Counted from the first letter of the stretch, positions 7,858-17,537 are shown. The stretch is 64,000 bases of DNA from an uncultured Flavobacteriales bacterium (GCA_937872175.1 CALMPI010000016.1:62001-126000), one strand, 5' to 3'. Translations and numbers: made by a program. Notes: generated by a model not told the origin, from the letters alone.

Positions 7858-10800
7858 TCACTGCACCACGATCCGCTGCTCGCTGGTCCGGTCGTCCGTG
7901 CTGACGCGCAGGATGTAGGTGCCGGCCATGAGGGCTTCGGCGCCATCGCGCACCGGGTTCATGCCGGTGCTCAGCGTGCGCCGGTCGCTCCACACCACGC
8001 GACCCGTGGCGTCGAAGAGCTCCAGACGCGCGTCGGTCGCCATCGCCGGCCACACGATGGACAAGCTGCCTTCGGTCGGGTTCGGGAACACCGTCCAGCC
8101 GTCCACCGAAGCTTCCGTGAGCGCGGTGCTGATGGCAGCGGACAGGCAGATCTCGAAGTTGCCGCCGCCTCCGTACTGCGTGTTGGAGTACACACGCACC
8201 ACATGGTCCGTGTTCGGAGCCACCGTGACGTCGTATGCAGCGATCGGGCCGATCTCACAGCTCACCTCCGCACCGTTGCACCCATCGTACACCACCACCA
8301 CGGCATCGCCCATGCTGATGTTATTGAAGGTGATCGTCACGGCATTGTTCGGCCCGGAGTTGAACGAGTACCACATGTCGAGGTAGGTGCCCGTGGTCGT
8401 ATCACAGCTGGGGTCACCGGCGTCCTGGGTCGCTTGCACGTTGTTGCCAAGGGCGCTGTTCTGCGGGCAATCCGTCACCGCCCACACCGGCAGGCCGATG
8501 GCATCGGCGCAGTCATCGTTCGCCGGAGGACCGGCACAGGCCGCTGCGCTCACCGCCATGGTGTACGGGCCGGTGGTGCCGGATCCGAACTGTCCCACCG
8601 GCAGCCAATACGTGCCGGGCTGCAGGTTGACGAACGCGATGGTGATGTTCCCGTCCGGGCAGGTGGTGAAGTCGAAGGTGCCCGCATAGAACGTATCCGC
8701 CAGGCAGGTCGTCCACACGATGTAGGCCTGATCGAACACCGGGGTCGTGCCGCAATAGGACACGGTGACGTCCGCACAATCGGACAGCGTGAACGCATGC
8801 CACACCTTGGGCACGTTGTCGTCCATCGGCGAACCGGGGACCGCATCACCCGTGGTCGTCGCACCCACGGTGGTGCCCGTGAAGTTCACGGTTCCGCCGA
8901 CGGCGAGCGGCTGGGGCGTCACGTTGGCGCAATCGTCGTTCGCCGGGGCCGTACCACCGCCGAACACGCAGATCTCGAAGATGGTGGTCACCGGGATGTC
9001 CGTGTAGTAATGGTACACCCGGACGTGATAGGTCTGTCCGATGGTCAGTCCGGTGGCCTGGATCACTTCGGTGCCCCCTTCAAGGGTCGCATCCGCGCAA
9101 TCGAGGCTCGTCGGGTTCGCACAACCGCCGGAGAAGAGCTCGACGACCGCGTCCAGCGAATCGGACCCCGCCACCTCCACGGTGAGCTGCGCGGCCGTGG
9201 CCACGAAGCTGAACCACACATCATCGTTCGCATCGCCGGTGAAGCCGTTGCAGGAAAGCGCTGGCAGCGATTCGGTGGCGTTCGCGACATCACCGGTCAC
9301 ATACTGGCAGGTGGTCCCCGCCGTGAGCGACGTGGCCCCGCCGCAGTCATCATTGGCCGGAACACCGGCACAAGCCGTGGCCGTCAGCTCCAAGGTGTAC
9401 GGGCCGGTCGTCGTTGAACCGAACTGGCCGATGGGCAGGTAGTAGGTGCCAGCCGGCAGCGCGTTGAAGAACACCGTGCCATTGCCGTCGGCGCAGGTGG
9501 TGAAATCAAAGGTCCCCAGGTTGAAGGTGCTCGCCGGACAATCCGTCCACACGATGTAGATCTCATCGAACACCGGGGTGGTGTTGCAATAGGACACCTG
9601 CACGTTGGCGCAATCGTTCAGCGTGAACGCGTGCCAGACCTTGGGAACACCATCGTCCATGTCGGACAGGGGCACGGCATCATTGGTGGTGGTGGCCCCC
9701 ACGGTGGTCCCACTGAAGTTCAGCGACCCGCCCACGCTGAGCGCCTGGGGAACGACGTTCTGGCACTGGTCATTGGACGGTGCGATACCGCCACCGAAGA
9801 CGCAGATGGTGAAGTCCGTGGTGGCGGGAAAGCCCGCGGCGTAATCGTAGACACGCACGTAATAGGTCTGCCCCACCGTGAGCCCCGTGGCCTGAATGGT
9901 CTCCACCCCATCGGCCACCGTGGCGTCGGCACAGGCGATGTTGGTGCCGTTGCACGCTCCGCTGCGCAGGTCCACCACCGCATCGAAGCTCGCTGAACCA
10001 TCCACCTCGATGGTGAGCGAGGCCGCCGTGGCCACGAAGCTGTACCAGACGTCATCGTTCGCATTGCCCGTGAAGGTGGCACAGGTGAGCGCGGCGATGG
10101 ACTCCGTGGCCCCCGCCACATCACCGGTCACCGGCGTGCAGGTGGTGTTCACCGGCAGCTGCTGGGCGCCGGCGCAGTCGTTGTTCGCCGGGGCCGCACC
10201 GCACGCGGTGGCGTTCAGTTCGATGGTGTAGGGGCCGCTGCTTCCGGCGCCGAACTGGCCGATGGGGATGTAGTAGCTCCCGGCAGGCAGCTGCGCGAAG
10301 ACCACCGTTCCGTTGCCGTCCGCACAGGTGGTGAAGTCGAAGGTGCCAAGGACCCCCGCATCGGCCGGGCAGGCCGTGGCCAGGGCGATGTAGATCTGAT
10401 CGAACACCGGCGTGGTCCCGCAATAGTCCAACGTCACGTTCGCACAGGTGCTCGTGGTGAACCGATGCCACACCTTGGGAACGGCGTCGTCGAAATCACC
10501 GCCGACCACCACATCGTTCGTGACCGTGGCCCCGGCGGTGCTGCCCGTGAAGTTGAGGGTGCCTCCAACGCTCAGGTTCTGGGCCACCACGTTCGCACAC
10601 TGGTCGTTCGCCGGTGGCGGTGGCGTGCCGAACACGCAGATCGTGAAGTCCGTGGTCGGGGCCGCGCCCGTGTAGTAGTCGTACACCCGCACATAGTAGG
10701 TGGCTCCCACCGTGAGGCCGGCCAGGGAGACCTGCTCGATGCCATCCTCCACCGTGGCGTCGGCACACCCGATGTTGGTGCCGTTGCAGGCGCCGCTGCG

Positions 10801-11250
10801 CACATCCACCACGGCATCGTACTCAAGCGAACCGTCGACCTGAACGGTCAACGCGGCCGCCGTGGCCGTGAACTTGTACCATACATCGTCATCGGCATCA
10901 CCGGTGAAGGTGTTGCACGTGATCGCAGCAAGGCTGTTGGTGGCTCCGGCCGCGTTGCCCGCCACAGGGTTGCAGGTGGCGCCCACCGTGAGGGTGATGG
11001 CACCGGGACAATTGTCGTTCACCGGAGCGCCACCCCGGAACAGCCCGGTCTGCGCCGGGCGCTGCGACTTCACCGTGCCACCCGTGTGGATGGGCAGCTG
11101 CTTCCCGCCGGGCGACGCCGCCCGATCGGGGCCGGCCTTGCGTGCGGCAGGGTGCCGTTCGATGTCCTGTTTCGTTCGTTGCGCGGAGGTGTCCAGAGCC
11201 GTCAAGGCCATGGCCGCCACCACGATGTTCATCGCGTATGGTCTGATCAT
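7858..11250 (-). CDS. Repeat-built T9SS cargo protein (PPC-like domains, type A sorting domain)
   Basis: Large secreted surface protein of 1130 residues. After a signal peptide and a low-complexity linker it has alternating modules of about 135-140 residues in the order A1-B1-A2-B2-A3-B3-A4. A modules contain NDxCxxA...DDVWYxF...YYVRVYDY; B modules contain PxANDQC...DxVPKVWH...CGTTPVFD...PAGxYYxPIGQFG. They resemble bacterial pre-peptidase C-terminal (PPC) beta-sandwiches with paired cysteines. The end (DGWTVFPNPTEGSL ... AGTYILRVS) is a type A sorting domain, so T9SS export and surface anchoring are inferred. Start at 11250 (MIRPYAMNIVV) lies 20 nt after a TAGTTTCG box (11271-11278, complement); 11232 is an alternative. 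Probably an adhesin-like or structural protein. Confidence 0.85.
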   Translation of the reverse strand: MIRPYAMNIVVAAMALTALDTSAQRTKQDIERHPAARKAGPDRAASPGGKQLPIHTGGTVKSQRPAQTGLFRGGAPVNDNCPGAITLTVGATCNPVAGNAAGATNSLAAITCNTFTGDADDDVWYKFTATAAALTVQVDGSLEYDAVVDVRSGACNGTNIGCADATVEDGIEQVSLAGLTVGATYYVRVYDYYTGAAPTTDFTICVFGTPPPPANDQCANVVAQNLSVGGTLNFTGSTAGATVTNDVVVGGDFDDAVPKVWHRFTTSTCANVTLDYCGTTPVFDQIYIALATACPADAGVLGTFDFTTCADGNGTVVFAQLPAGSYYIPIGQFGAGSSGPYTIELNATACGAAPANNDCAGAQQLPVNTTCTPVTGDVAGATESIAALTCATFTGNANDDVWYSFVATAASLTIEVDGSASFDAVVDLRSGACNGTNIACADATVADGVETIQATGLTVGQTYYVRVYDYAAGFPATTDFTICVFGGGIAPSNDQCQNVVPQALSVGGSLNFSGTTVGATTTNDAVPLSDMDDGVPKVWHAFTLNDCANVQVSYCNTTPVFDEIYIVWTDCPASTFNLGTFDFTTCADGNGTVFFNALPAGTYYLPIGQFGSTTTGPYTLELTATACAGVPANDDCGGATSLTAGTTCQYVTGDVANATESLPALSCNGFTGDANDDVWFSFVATAAQLTVEVAGSDSLDAVVELFSGGCANPTSLDCADATLEGGTEVIQATGLTIGQTYHVRVYHYYTDIPVTTIFEICVFGGGTAPANDDCANVTPQPLAVGGTVNFTGTTVGATTTGDAVPGSPMDDNVPKVWHAFTLSDCADVTVSYCGTTPVFDQAYIVWTTCLADTFYAGTFDFTTCPDGNITIAFVNLQPGTYWLPVGQFGSGTTGPYTMAVSAAACAGPPANDDCADAIGLPVWAVTDCPQNSALGNNVQATQDAGDPSCDTTTGTYLDMWYSFNSGPNNAVTITFNNISMGDAVVVVYDGCNGAEVSCEIGPIAAYDVTVAPNTDHVVRVYSNTQYGGGGNFEICLSAAISTALTEASVDGWTVFPNPTEGSLSIVWPAMATDARLELFDATGRVVWSDRRTLSTGMNPVRDGAEALMAGTYILRVSTDDRTSEQRIVVQ
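8500..11040 (-). repeat. Three tandem coding repeats of about 825 bp
   Basis: The A-B module pair recurs three times inside the T9SS cargo gene with strong DNA similarity, for example the recurring TACACGCAC/TAGGTCTG-type and GTGGTGAAGTCGAAGGT blocks near 8670, 9500 and 10330. Such repeats are prone to recombination and to assembly collapse. Boundaries are approximate. Confidence 0.7.
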
Positions 11251-11331
11251 CAGGATGGGAGTTGAGGCGTCGAAACTAGCCGACACCGACATACGCATGT
11301 CGCACCGCTCCCCGGAACTTATCGACAACCC

Positions 11332-13758
11332 TCAGCGCCGCACCACCACCGGCTTCCGCAGCACTCCGCCTTCCCGCGAGCGGACCTCCAGCACATGCGC
11401 ACCCGGGGAAAGGCCGGCCAAGGACAGACGCTGGACAGGCTCGCGCGTGGCCATCTGCCGCATCAGCACCCTGCCATCCGCGCCCACGAGCACCAGTTCA
11501 TCGGCCAGAAAGCCGTCCGGCAGTTCCACCTGCAGTTCATCCCACGCCGGCACCGGATACACGGAGAGCTCCTCTGCAACGTCGCCGGCACCACCGGGCA
11601 CCGTCGCGATCGCCCCGCTCTTCCCCAGCGCGTACTCCCCTTGAAGCAGGGAATCCAGCTCCATGTAACCCGTGCCATTGGTGAGCGAGCCGGCCACCAC
11701 CACTTGATAGGGGTAGGTGGTCCAAGGTTGTCCGGGATGCGCACGGTACAGCACTGCGGCACCCGCCTCCGTGGCATCGTAGAGGTCGTGGTCCAGCTGG
11801 CTCACCGAGGCCCCGTAGTAGTTGATGCGGGCCGAAAGGTGCGTTCCCGCTGGCCAACGCCCATCCACCACCCAGTAATGCGTGCCGCTGATGGCCTCCA
11901 CTTCCGCCGTTGTCTGCGAGGCCTCCGGCGCGGCCCAGATATGGTCGATGCGGAACAGTGCCGAATCCGGGACCGCCTCCGGGAAGAGGCGGAAGTCCAC
12001 CCGGGGCAGTGTGGAACTGAAGCTCTCGCCCGGGCGGATGACGAACTCATGGTCCATGCGCGCCTGGTTCAATCGCCGGTGACCGTTCACCACGGCCATC
12101 ACCGGCTCGAACGGGGTGATCAGGCTCACGGTGGTCAGCTCGCCGTCAGCCACCACCTGATGCTCGCTGCGCTGCCAGCCTTCGCCGATCAGGGTCACGT
12201 CCAGGGGTACCGCCTCGTGGAAGCCGGTGGTACCGCGCAATCGTTGCCGGAGCGTCAGGTCCACCGCCCAGGATCCGCCCTGGGGTGCCGCGCTCATCGC
12301 GTCCACCACGAACACACTGAATCCGGGCGCGAAGACCCAGGCATCGAAGAAGGCATCAAGGTCCGAACCGGTCACCTGCTCCAAGGCATCACGGAATCCC
12401 GCAGCGTCCAAGGCCGTGTCCGCGAAGACCTGTTGCACACCGGTCATGGCCTGCCGGAACAGCGTGTCGCCCAGGTAGCCGCGGAGGTTGTGCATCACCG
12501 AGGCCCCCTTGTAGTACGTGTGATGGCCATAGATGTACGGATCCGGCATCGGCGAAAGGGGCTGGAAGCCCCCATCCTGCAGGTGACTGTTCTTCAACAC
12601 ATCGTACTGGTTGTTGAGCACGGTGGTGATGAACTGGTCATGTCCGTACACCCATTCATCCACCAGGTGGCCGCTGTATTCCGCAGGACCTTCCTTGAGC
12701 CACATGTCATTATGGATGTACGGGGTCACGATGTCGCCCCACCAATGATGGCCGAGCTCGTGGCTCAGGAGCTGCCTGTTGTCCGAGACGGGCTGGCCGG
12801 TCATGAACTGCGGGTAGGCGATGTTGGTGGGGATCTCCAGGGCCCCATCCGTGGTGAGCACATAGCCGACCCGGCCCCAACCATAGGGGCCATACCAGTG
12901 TTCGCAGGCATCGATGGCCCCGCCCAGATCGCCGAACCGGGCCACCATGCCGGCCAGCTGCGCCGGTTTGGCGCTCAGGGTCACGGGGATGGTGCCGTAG
13001 GCACCCGCATGCAGGTAGGTGCTGTCCACATAGCTGGACACCGCGACGGCGGAGACGTGCGTCGGCAGGGCCCGGCCGATGCCGTAGGACCGGACGACCG
13101 TATCGCCACCGAGCTGCACTTCACCCAGGAAGTCGCCCTGGCCCCGCAGCCGATAGGTGCCTGCGCTTTTCACATGGTAGGTATAAGTGGCCCGTTCGAC
13201 GAAGGAGTCGAAGCACGGATACCACACCTTCCCGAAGTTGGGCGGAATGGTGCTGATGCCGATGCCCAGGTTGTAGACATACCCGCTCTCGAAGTAGAAG
13301 CCGCCCCAGTCGGGATCGCGATGCGGGCTGCCCTGATAGTGCACCGTCACGGTGCGCTGCTCCCCCACGGCCGGTGCACCGAGCAGGTCCACGGTGAGGA
13401 ACTCGCCGTCGTAGGCGTGAGGATGGACGCCCGAACCGCTCGTCACCGAATCCACGATCAGGTCGTACAGGTCGAACCGGATGCTCGTCTGCCCGGGCAG
13501 GCGCGGCGTGAAGGTCACCGCACAGGCTCCGCTGAGCCACTGGTCCTGGACACGGGTCACATCCAGGCTGATGTCGTAATGAAGGATGTCGAACGTGTCG
13601 CTCCGCGCGATGGTCTGATCGATCTGGGTGCGCTGCAGCGCGCTCAGTTCGGGCCCGGGTCGATAGGGCTCGTGCAGGATCCGGCAGCCCATCCGGTAGG
13701 GCTGCGCCCACGCCGCAAGAACGAGCAGCACGGTGAGGAGGGTGGTGGCGATGCGCAT
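11332..13758 (-). CDS. M1-family metallopeptidase with T9SS sorting domain
   Basis: Secreted aminopeptidase-N-like zinc protease of 808 residues. Signal peptide MRIATTLLTVLLVLAAWAQ, N-terminal beta-sandwich, then the gluzincin motif HELGHHWWGD (H333, E334, H337) with the third ligand E356 in KEGPAEYSG. The exopeptidase GxMEN motif is GALEI, lacking the usual asparagine. A C-terminal type A sorting domain (EELSVYPVPAWDELQVEL ... SPGAHVLEVRS) suggests T9SS export, so it acts outside the cell on peptides. A TAGCTTCG box (13779-13786, complement) lies 20 nt upstream of the ATG. It is head-to-tail with the repeat cargo gene and divergent from the ATHIMGGE gene. Confidence 0.93.
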   Translation of the reverse strand: MRIATTLLTVLLVLAAWAQPYRMGCRILHEPYRPGPELSALQRTQIDQTIARSDTFDILHYDISLDVTRVQDQWLSGACAVTFTPRLPGQTSIRFDLYDLIVDSVTSGSGVHPHAYDGEFLTVDLLGAPAVGEQRTVTVHYQGSPHRDPDWGGFYFESGYVYNLGIGISTIPPNFGKVWYPCFDSFVERATYTYHVKSAGTYRLRGQGDFLGEVQLGGDTVVRSYGIGRALPTHVSAVAVSSYVDSTYLHAGAYGTIPVTLSAKPAQLAGMVARFGDLGGAIDACEHWYGPYGWGRVGYVLTTDGALEIPTNIAYPQFMTGQPVSDNRQLLSHELGHHWWGDIVTPYIHNDMWLKEGPAEYSGHLVDEWVYGHDQFITTVLNNQYDVLKNSHLQDGGFQPLSPMPDPYIYGHHTYYKGASVMHNLRGYLGDTLFRQAMTGVQQVFADTALDAAGFRDALEQVTGSDLDAFFDAWVFAPGFSVFVVDAMSAAPQGGSWAVDLTLRQRLRGTTGFHEAVPLDVTLIGEGWQRSEHQVVADGELTTVSLITPFEPVMAVVNGHRRLNQARMDHEFVIRPGESFSSTLPRVDFRLFPEAVPDSALFRIDHIWAAPEASQTTAEVEAISGTHYWVVDGRWPAGTHLSARINYYGASVSQLDHDLYDATEAGAAVLYRAHPGQPWTTYPYQVVVAGSLTNGTGYMELDSLLQGEYALGKSGAIATVPGGAGDVAEELSVYPVPAWDELQVELPDGFLADELVLVGADGRVLMRQMATREPVQRLSLAGLSPGAHVLEVRSREGGVLRKPVVVRR

Positions 13759-13824
13759 GGATCAACGTTCGGTCCGCACGAAGCTACGAGCCGGTTACCT
13801 TCACCCGCAGGGCAACCGCCCCTC

Positions 13825-15576
13825 ATGCCTGATCGTCAAACCCGAAACCGGACCCACATGCACCGCCTTGTTGCGCTCGCCTTGCTCGTCCTACCAGGAC
13901 TGTTACCCACAGTGAAGGCCACCCATATCATGGGCGGTGAGCTCACGTACCGATGGCTCGGTGGATCGGACTACCTCGTCAGTCTCGTCCTGTACAGGGA
14001 CTGCGCCGGCGTTCCGGTGGTCTCCCAGGAGAACGTGTACATCTCGTCGAGCACCTGCGGCTACAGCCAGCTGCTGCCCGTGAACCTGGTCGACACGGCC
14101 GTCATCGCATCGCCCTGCGCGGGACTGTTGTCCACCTGCGACGGGGGGCAGGCACCTGGATTGGAGGTCTACGTCTATCGCGACACCATCGCGCTGCCCC
14201 AGGCCTGCCCGGACTACGAATTCACCTGGACCACCTGCTGCCGGAACGCAGCGGTGACCAACCTTGTGGATCCGAGCACGCAGAGCGGCTTCCTACAGGC
14301 ATGGCTCAACACCGTCGATGGCCCGGGCAATTCCGCACCGGTGTACCAGGAGCTCCAGATGCCCTTCATCTGCTCCAATGTGATGTTCTGCCAGGACAAC
14401 AGCACCTTCGACGTCGATGGGGATTCGCTCGTGTTCAGCATGGTGCCCGTCCAGAACGGAACGCTGGGCCCCGCGGCCTACGCCGCGCCCTTCAGCCCCA
14501 CGGACCCCTTTCCGACCGTGAACGGCCACGCGTTCGATGTGTCCGGTGGCAACCATTGCGCCATCCCCACCACGGTCGGTGCCTGGGTGGTGGCCTATCG
14601 CATCGACGAGTACCGCAACGGGGCGTGGATCGGCAGCACGATGCGCGAGGTGCAGCTGTGGGTGGTGAACTGTCCGTCCGCCATGCTCGGCTTCACCGGC
14701 ACTGTGATGGACTCCACCGGCACACCGGTCAACAGCGGCACGGTGGAACTGTGGGAGTACGGGCTCAACAGCCTCAGTTCCACGCTCATCGCCACCACCC
14801 CGGTGAACGCACAAGGGGAATATGCCTTCTCCGGCCATCCGAACGGTCAGTACATCCTGCGCGCCGTTCCGGATACGATGAACACGCCGGGCCACGCCAC
14901 CTCTTATCACCTGAACACCCACTATTGGGACTTCGCAGAGGTGCTGGGCGCGGTGTGTGACACCACGCTTCCCGCGGACATCACCCTGGTGGGTGTGGGC
15001 AACCTGGCCGGCACTGGATATGTGAGCGGTTATCTGGGCGACCTCGGCATCGTGCGCAGCCAGCAGGGCACTCCTTGGGAAGGCGTCAGTGTGTTCCTGG
15101 AGGCCTGGCCGTCGCACGAACCGGTCGCCTTCGACCGCACGGATGCCGATGGACTTTTCGCCTTCGCGAATGTCCCCTTCGGTGAGTACCGTGTGGTCTT
15201 CGACCATCCCGGCCTGCCGATGCTGGGTCACTACCGGTTCACCGTGAACGCCCAGAACCCCAGCCACACGGGCCTTGACCATGGCGCCGAACCGAACGGC
15301 TTCTTCCCCACCGGCATCTCCACAGGCCTGGCCGAACCTTCGCCGCTCAACCTGGTGATCTCCCCCAATCCCGTGGGGCAGGGTCGGGTGACGATCGGAG
15401 GCCTTCCCGATGGTCCGGCGACGCTGCTCGTGGAGGACGCGACCGGTCGCACCGTGGACGTGCAGCGCACCATGGTCAGCAACGGCCGGACGACGATGGC
15501 CACCGACGGCCTCCCGGCCGGCATCTACCTCATCCGGATCGCAGGGTCCGGCGCCATCCGTCTCCTGAAGCAGTGA
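13825..15576 (+). CDS. ATHIMGGE-type surface protein with T9SS sorting domain
   Basis: Exported protein of 583 residues (550 if the ATG at 13858 is used). The mature start ATHIMGGELTYRWLGG and the following SLVLYRDCAG define a large Bacteroidota family of surface proteins often annotated as gliding-associated; no function is established. Around residues 300-480 there are two carboxypeptidase-regulatory-like modules (TGTVMDSTGTPVNSGTVELW and VSVFLEAW...DADGLFAFANVPFGEYRV). The C-terminus (NLVISPNPVGQGRVTI ... PAGIYLIRI) is a type A sorting domain. I prefer 13825 because it lies 21 nt after a TACCTTCA box (13796-13803), the spacing used by its neighbours; 13858 gives a more compact signal peptide. 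Confidence 0.82.
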   Translation: MPDRQTRNRTHMHRLVALALLVLPGLLPTVKATHIMGGELTYRWLGGSDYLVSLVLYRDCAGVPVVSQENVYISSSTCGYSQLLPVNLVDTAVIASPCAGLLSTCDGGQAPGLEVYVYRDTIALPQACPDYEFTWTTCCRNAAVTNLVDPSTQSGFLQAWLNTVDGPGNSAPVYQELQMPFICSNVMFCQDNSTFDVDGDSLVFSMVPVQNGTLGPAAYAAPFSPTDPFPTVNGHAFDVSGGNHCAIPTTVGAWVVAYRIDEYRNGAWIGSTMREVQLWVVNCPSAMLGFTGTVMDSTGTPVNSGTVELWEYGLNSLSSTLIATTPVNAQGEYAFSGHPNGQYILRAVPDTMNTPGHATSYHLNTHYWDFAEVLGAVCDTTLPADITLVGVGNLAGTGYVSGYLGDLGIVRSQQGTPWEGVSVFLEAWPSHEPVAFDRTDADGLFAFANVPFGEYRVVFDHPGLPMLGHYRFTVNAQNPSHTGLDHGAEPNGFFPTGISTGLAEPSPLNLVISPNPVGQGRVTIGGLPDGPATLLVEDATGRTVDVQRTMVSNGRTTMATDGLPAGIYLIRIAGSGAIRLLKQ

Positions 15577-15579
15577 TCG

Positions 15580-15623
15580 GCGATGGAGCGGGCATCCCTC
15601 GTTGGGGATACCCGCTCCATCGC
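15580..15623 (+). terminator. Strong hairpin terminator after the ATHIMGGE gene
   Basis: GCGATGGAGCGGG (15580-15592) pairs with CCCGCTCCATCGC (15611-15623), and the loop adds ATCCC/GGGAT, giving a nearly continuous 18-bp stem only 3 nt after the stop codon. There is no U-tract. Confidence 0.75.
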
Positions 15624-15727
15624 TCATCCATCCCGCTTCGTCGAGATCGGCAGAGCAACCGGGCCCGATGCACGTATTGTTGTGTGGATCGTCCGACCCG
15701 GGCGATCGCTCACCCCCCCCCTCGCCC

Positions 15728-16480
15728 ATGAACCATCCCCGCATCCTGGTCGTCGAGGACGAAGCCCTGATCCGCAAGGACATCGAACGCAGCCTCACCC
15801 TGCTGGGCTATGATGTGGCCGGCAGCACCGGTGATGCGGAGGAAGCGGTGCATTTGGCGATGGAACAACGGCCGGACATGGTGCTGATGGACATCCGGCT
15901 CCGCAGCGCCATGACGGGCATCGACGCCGCCAAGGTGATCCGCACCGATATGGGCATCCCCGTGGTCTTCCTCACCGCGTTCTCGGAGGACAGCACGCTC
16001 AATGAGGCCAAACTGGCCGAACCGCTGGGCTACATCGTGAAGCCCTTCACCGAGGCCGCCCTCCGCTCCAACATCGAGATCGCGCTCTTCAAGGGCGGAG
16101 AGGAGGTCAAGCTCCGCATGGAACGGGACCGGCTCATGCGCTCCGTGGGAAAAGGGCAGGACGACGATCACGTGTTCATCAAGCACAAGGGCCGTTCGGT
16201 ACGCGTGGCCTTCCGCGAGATCGAGCACATCGAGGCGCTGAAGGACTATGCCTCCTTCCACCTGAAGGACCGCCGCTACGTGGTGCACGGCACCATGCAG
16301 GAGTTCGAGGCCATGCTGCCCGGGCGCGACTTCATGCGCATCCATCGTTCCCACATCGTGCGGCTTGACCGGATCCAGAGCATCGACGATGGCGATGTGA
16401 TCCTGGAAGGCGGCGGCAAGCGCATCCCCATCGGGCGCACCTACATGAGCCGCCTTCTGGCGCTGATCCCCCAGGTCTGA
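15728..16480 (+). CDS. LytTR-family response regulator
   Basis: Two-component response regulator of 250 residues. The receiver domain (about 4-120) has the acidic pocket VVEDE, phospho-acceptor D55 in MVLMDIRL, T in FLTAF and K in IVKPF. The LytTR DNA-binding domain (about 150-245) shows HVFIKHKGRSVRV, IEHIEALKDYASFHL and FMRIHRSHIV. No sensor kinase gene is adjacent, so its partner is elsewhere. Start at 15728 (MNHPRILVVEDE); upstream in-frame codons lie in the intergenic region beyond the hairpin terminator. Target genes are unknown. Confidence 0.94.
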   Translation: MNHPRILVVEDEALIRKDIERSLTLLGYDVAGSTGDAEEAVHLAMEQRPDMVLMDIRLRSAMTGIDAAKVIRTDMGIPVVFLTAFSEDSTLNEAKLAEPLGYIVKPFTEAALRSNIEIALFKGGEEVKLRMERDRLMRSVGKGQDDDHVFIKHKGRSVRVAFREIEHIEALKDYASFHLKDRRYVVHGTMQEFEAMLPGRDFMRIHRSHIVRLDRIQSIDDGDVILEGGGKRIPIGRTYMSRLLALIPQV

Positions 16481-16514
16481 GCACACTCCTGCGTGGCGTG
16501 CCTACCTTCACGCC

Positions 16515-16820
16515 ATGGAGCGCCTTCACCCGGCACGTGCCGCCCTGCTCATCGCCCTGCTGGTGCTGGGCGGGGTGGGACGTGATCGGTGGCACCTCGC
16601 CCTCCATGCGGACGACGCGGCGCATACCGGCAAGGGACCGGTGATCAAGGAGGTCTGCTCCATCTGCTCGGAAGGCCTTCCCACCGCGCTCACCGCCTGT
16701 TCACCCTCCACCGGGGTGGTGGCTCCCATCACCCGGGAAGGATGGCCGCCCTGCGTGCGGTCCGCGGAAGCGGTGGAGGTGCGTGTCCCGGCGGATCGCG
16801 GTCCTCCACACCTGGGTTGA
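16515..16820 (+). CDS. Small exported or membrane protein with CxxC motif, unknown
   Basis: A 101-residue protein I do not recognise. It has one hydrophobic N-terminal segment (residues 8-21, AALLIALLVLGGVG) that may be a signal anchor, a His/Asp-containing stretch (HLALHADDAAH), then CSIC and two further cysteines. The ATG is 4 nt downstream of a TACCTTCA box (16503-16510), which supports it being real. The next gene, 129 nt downstream, is a lipoprotein, so the two may act together at the envelope. The Cys/His pattern could bind a metal, but that is a guess. Confidence 0.5.
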   Translation: MERLHPARAALLIALLVLGGVGRDRWHLALHADDAAHTGKGPVIKEVCSICSEGLPTALTACSPSTGVVAPITREGWPPCVRSAEAVEVRVPADRGPPHLG

Positions 16821-16949
16821 TCCGCTTCCGGACCAGCACGGTCCGCGCAGCTTCGGGACCGCGCTTGCGCTCCCACCGCCTGGCCACGTTGCCGGGCCAT
16901 GTCCCATCCATCCAACCCTTCGGCGCACTGCGCCGGAACGACCCATCAC

Positions 16950-17537
16950 ATGAACCCGACGATCCACGCCGCCCTGCGCGGCCTTGCCTACCTGCTCCTG
17001 ATCATCACCCTCCTGCCATCCTGCAAAAAGGACGAGCCCGGCGCGAGCGGCCCACCGGCCAATGAGGAGGAGCTCATCACCACCGTTCGCCTCCACTTCC
17101 ATTCGGTGGGCGGCACCGAGCACAAGCATTGGACCTACCGAGACATCGACGGTCCCGGAGGCAACGACCCCGTTCTTGAGGTGGACAGCCTTTCAGCCGA
17201 TTCCGTTTACCAGGTGGAGATCGACGTGCTCGACGAAAGCGTGAGCCCCGCGGACACCATCACCGCCGAGATCGAGGGTGAAGGGGCCGACCATCAGTTC
17301 TTCTTCCAACCCAGCGGCGTGAACATCACCGTCGCCTACGACGATGCCGACGTGAACGGCCGGCCGATCGGACTGCGCTCGATCTGGACGATCGGCGCTC
17401 CCGGCAGCGGATCCATGCTGATCACCCTGCGCCACGAACCGGACAAGACGGCGCCCGGCGTTTCCAACGGCGACATCAGCAACGCCGGTGGCGATACCGA
17501 CATCGCACCGAACTTCACTTCCGTGGTGGTGGATTGA
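16950..17537 (+). CDS. Lipoprotein of the so-called type 1 periplasmic binding fold superfamily
   Basis: A 195-residue lipoprotein: signal MNPTIHAALRGLAYLLLIITLLPSC with lipobox LPSC and Cys25. The mature part (EEELITTVRLHFHSVGG, YRDIDGPGGNDPVLEVDSLS, EIEGEGADHQFFF) matches a small Bacteroidota family usually labelled type 1 periplasmic binding fold superfamily protein, often found near TonB-dependent receptors; no receptor is nearby here. ATG 16899 is an alternative start, but 16950 gives the cleaner lipoprotein signal. Ligand unknown. Confidence 0.72.
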   Translation: MNPTIHAALRGLAYLLLIITLLPSCKKDEPGASGPPANEEELITTVRLHFHSVGGTEHKHWTYRDIDGPGGNDPVLEVDSLSADSVYQVEIDVLDESVSPADTITAEIEGEGADHQFFFQPSGVNITVAYDDADVNGRPIGLRSIWTIGAPGSGSMLITLRHEPDKTAPGVSNGDISNAGGDTDIAPNFTSVVVD

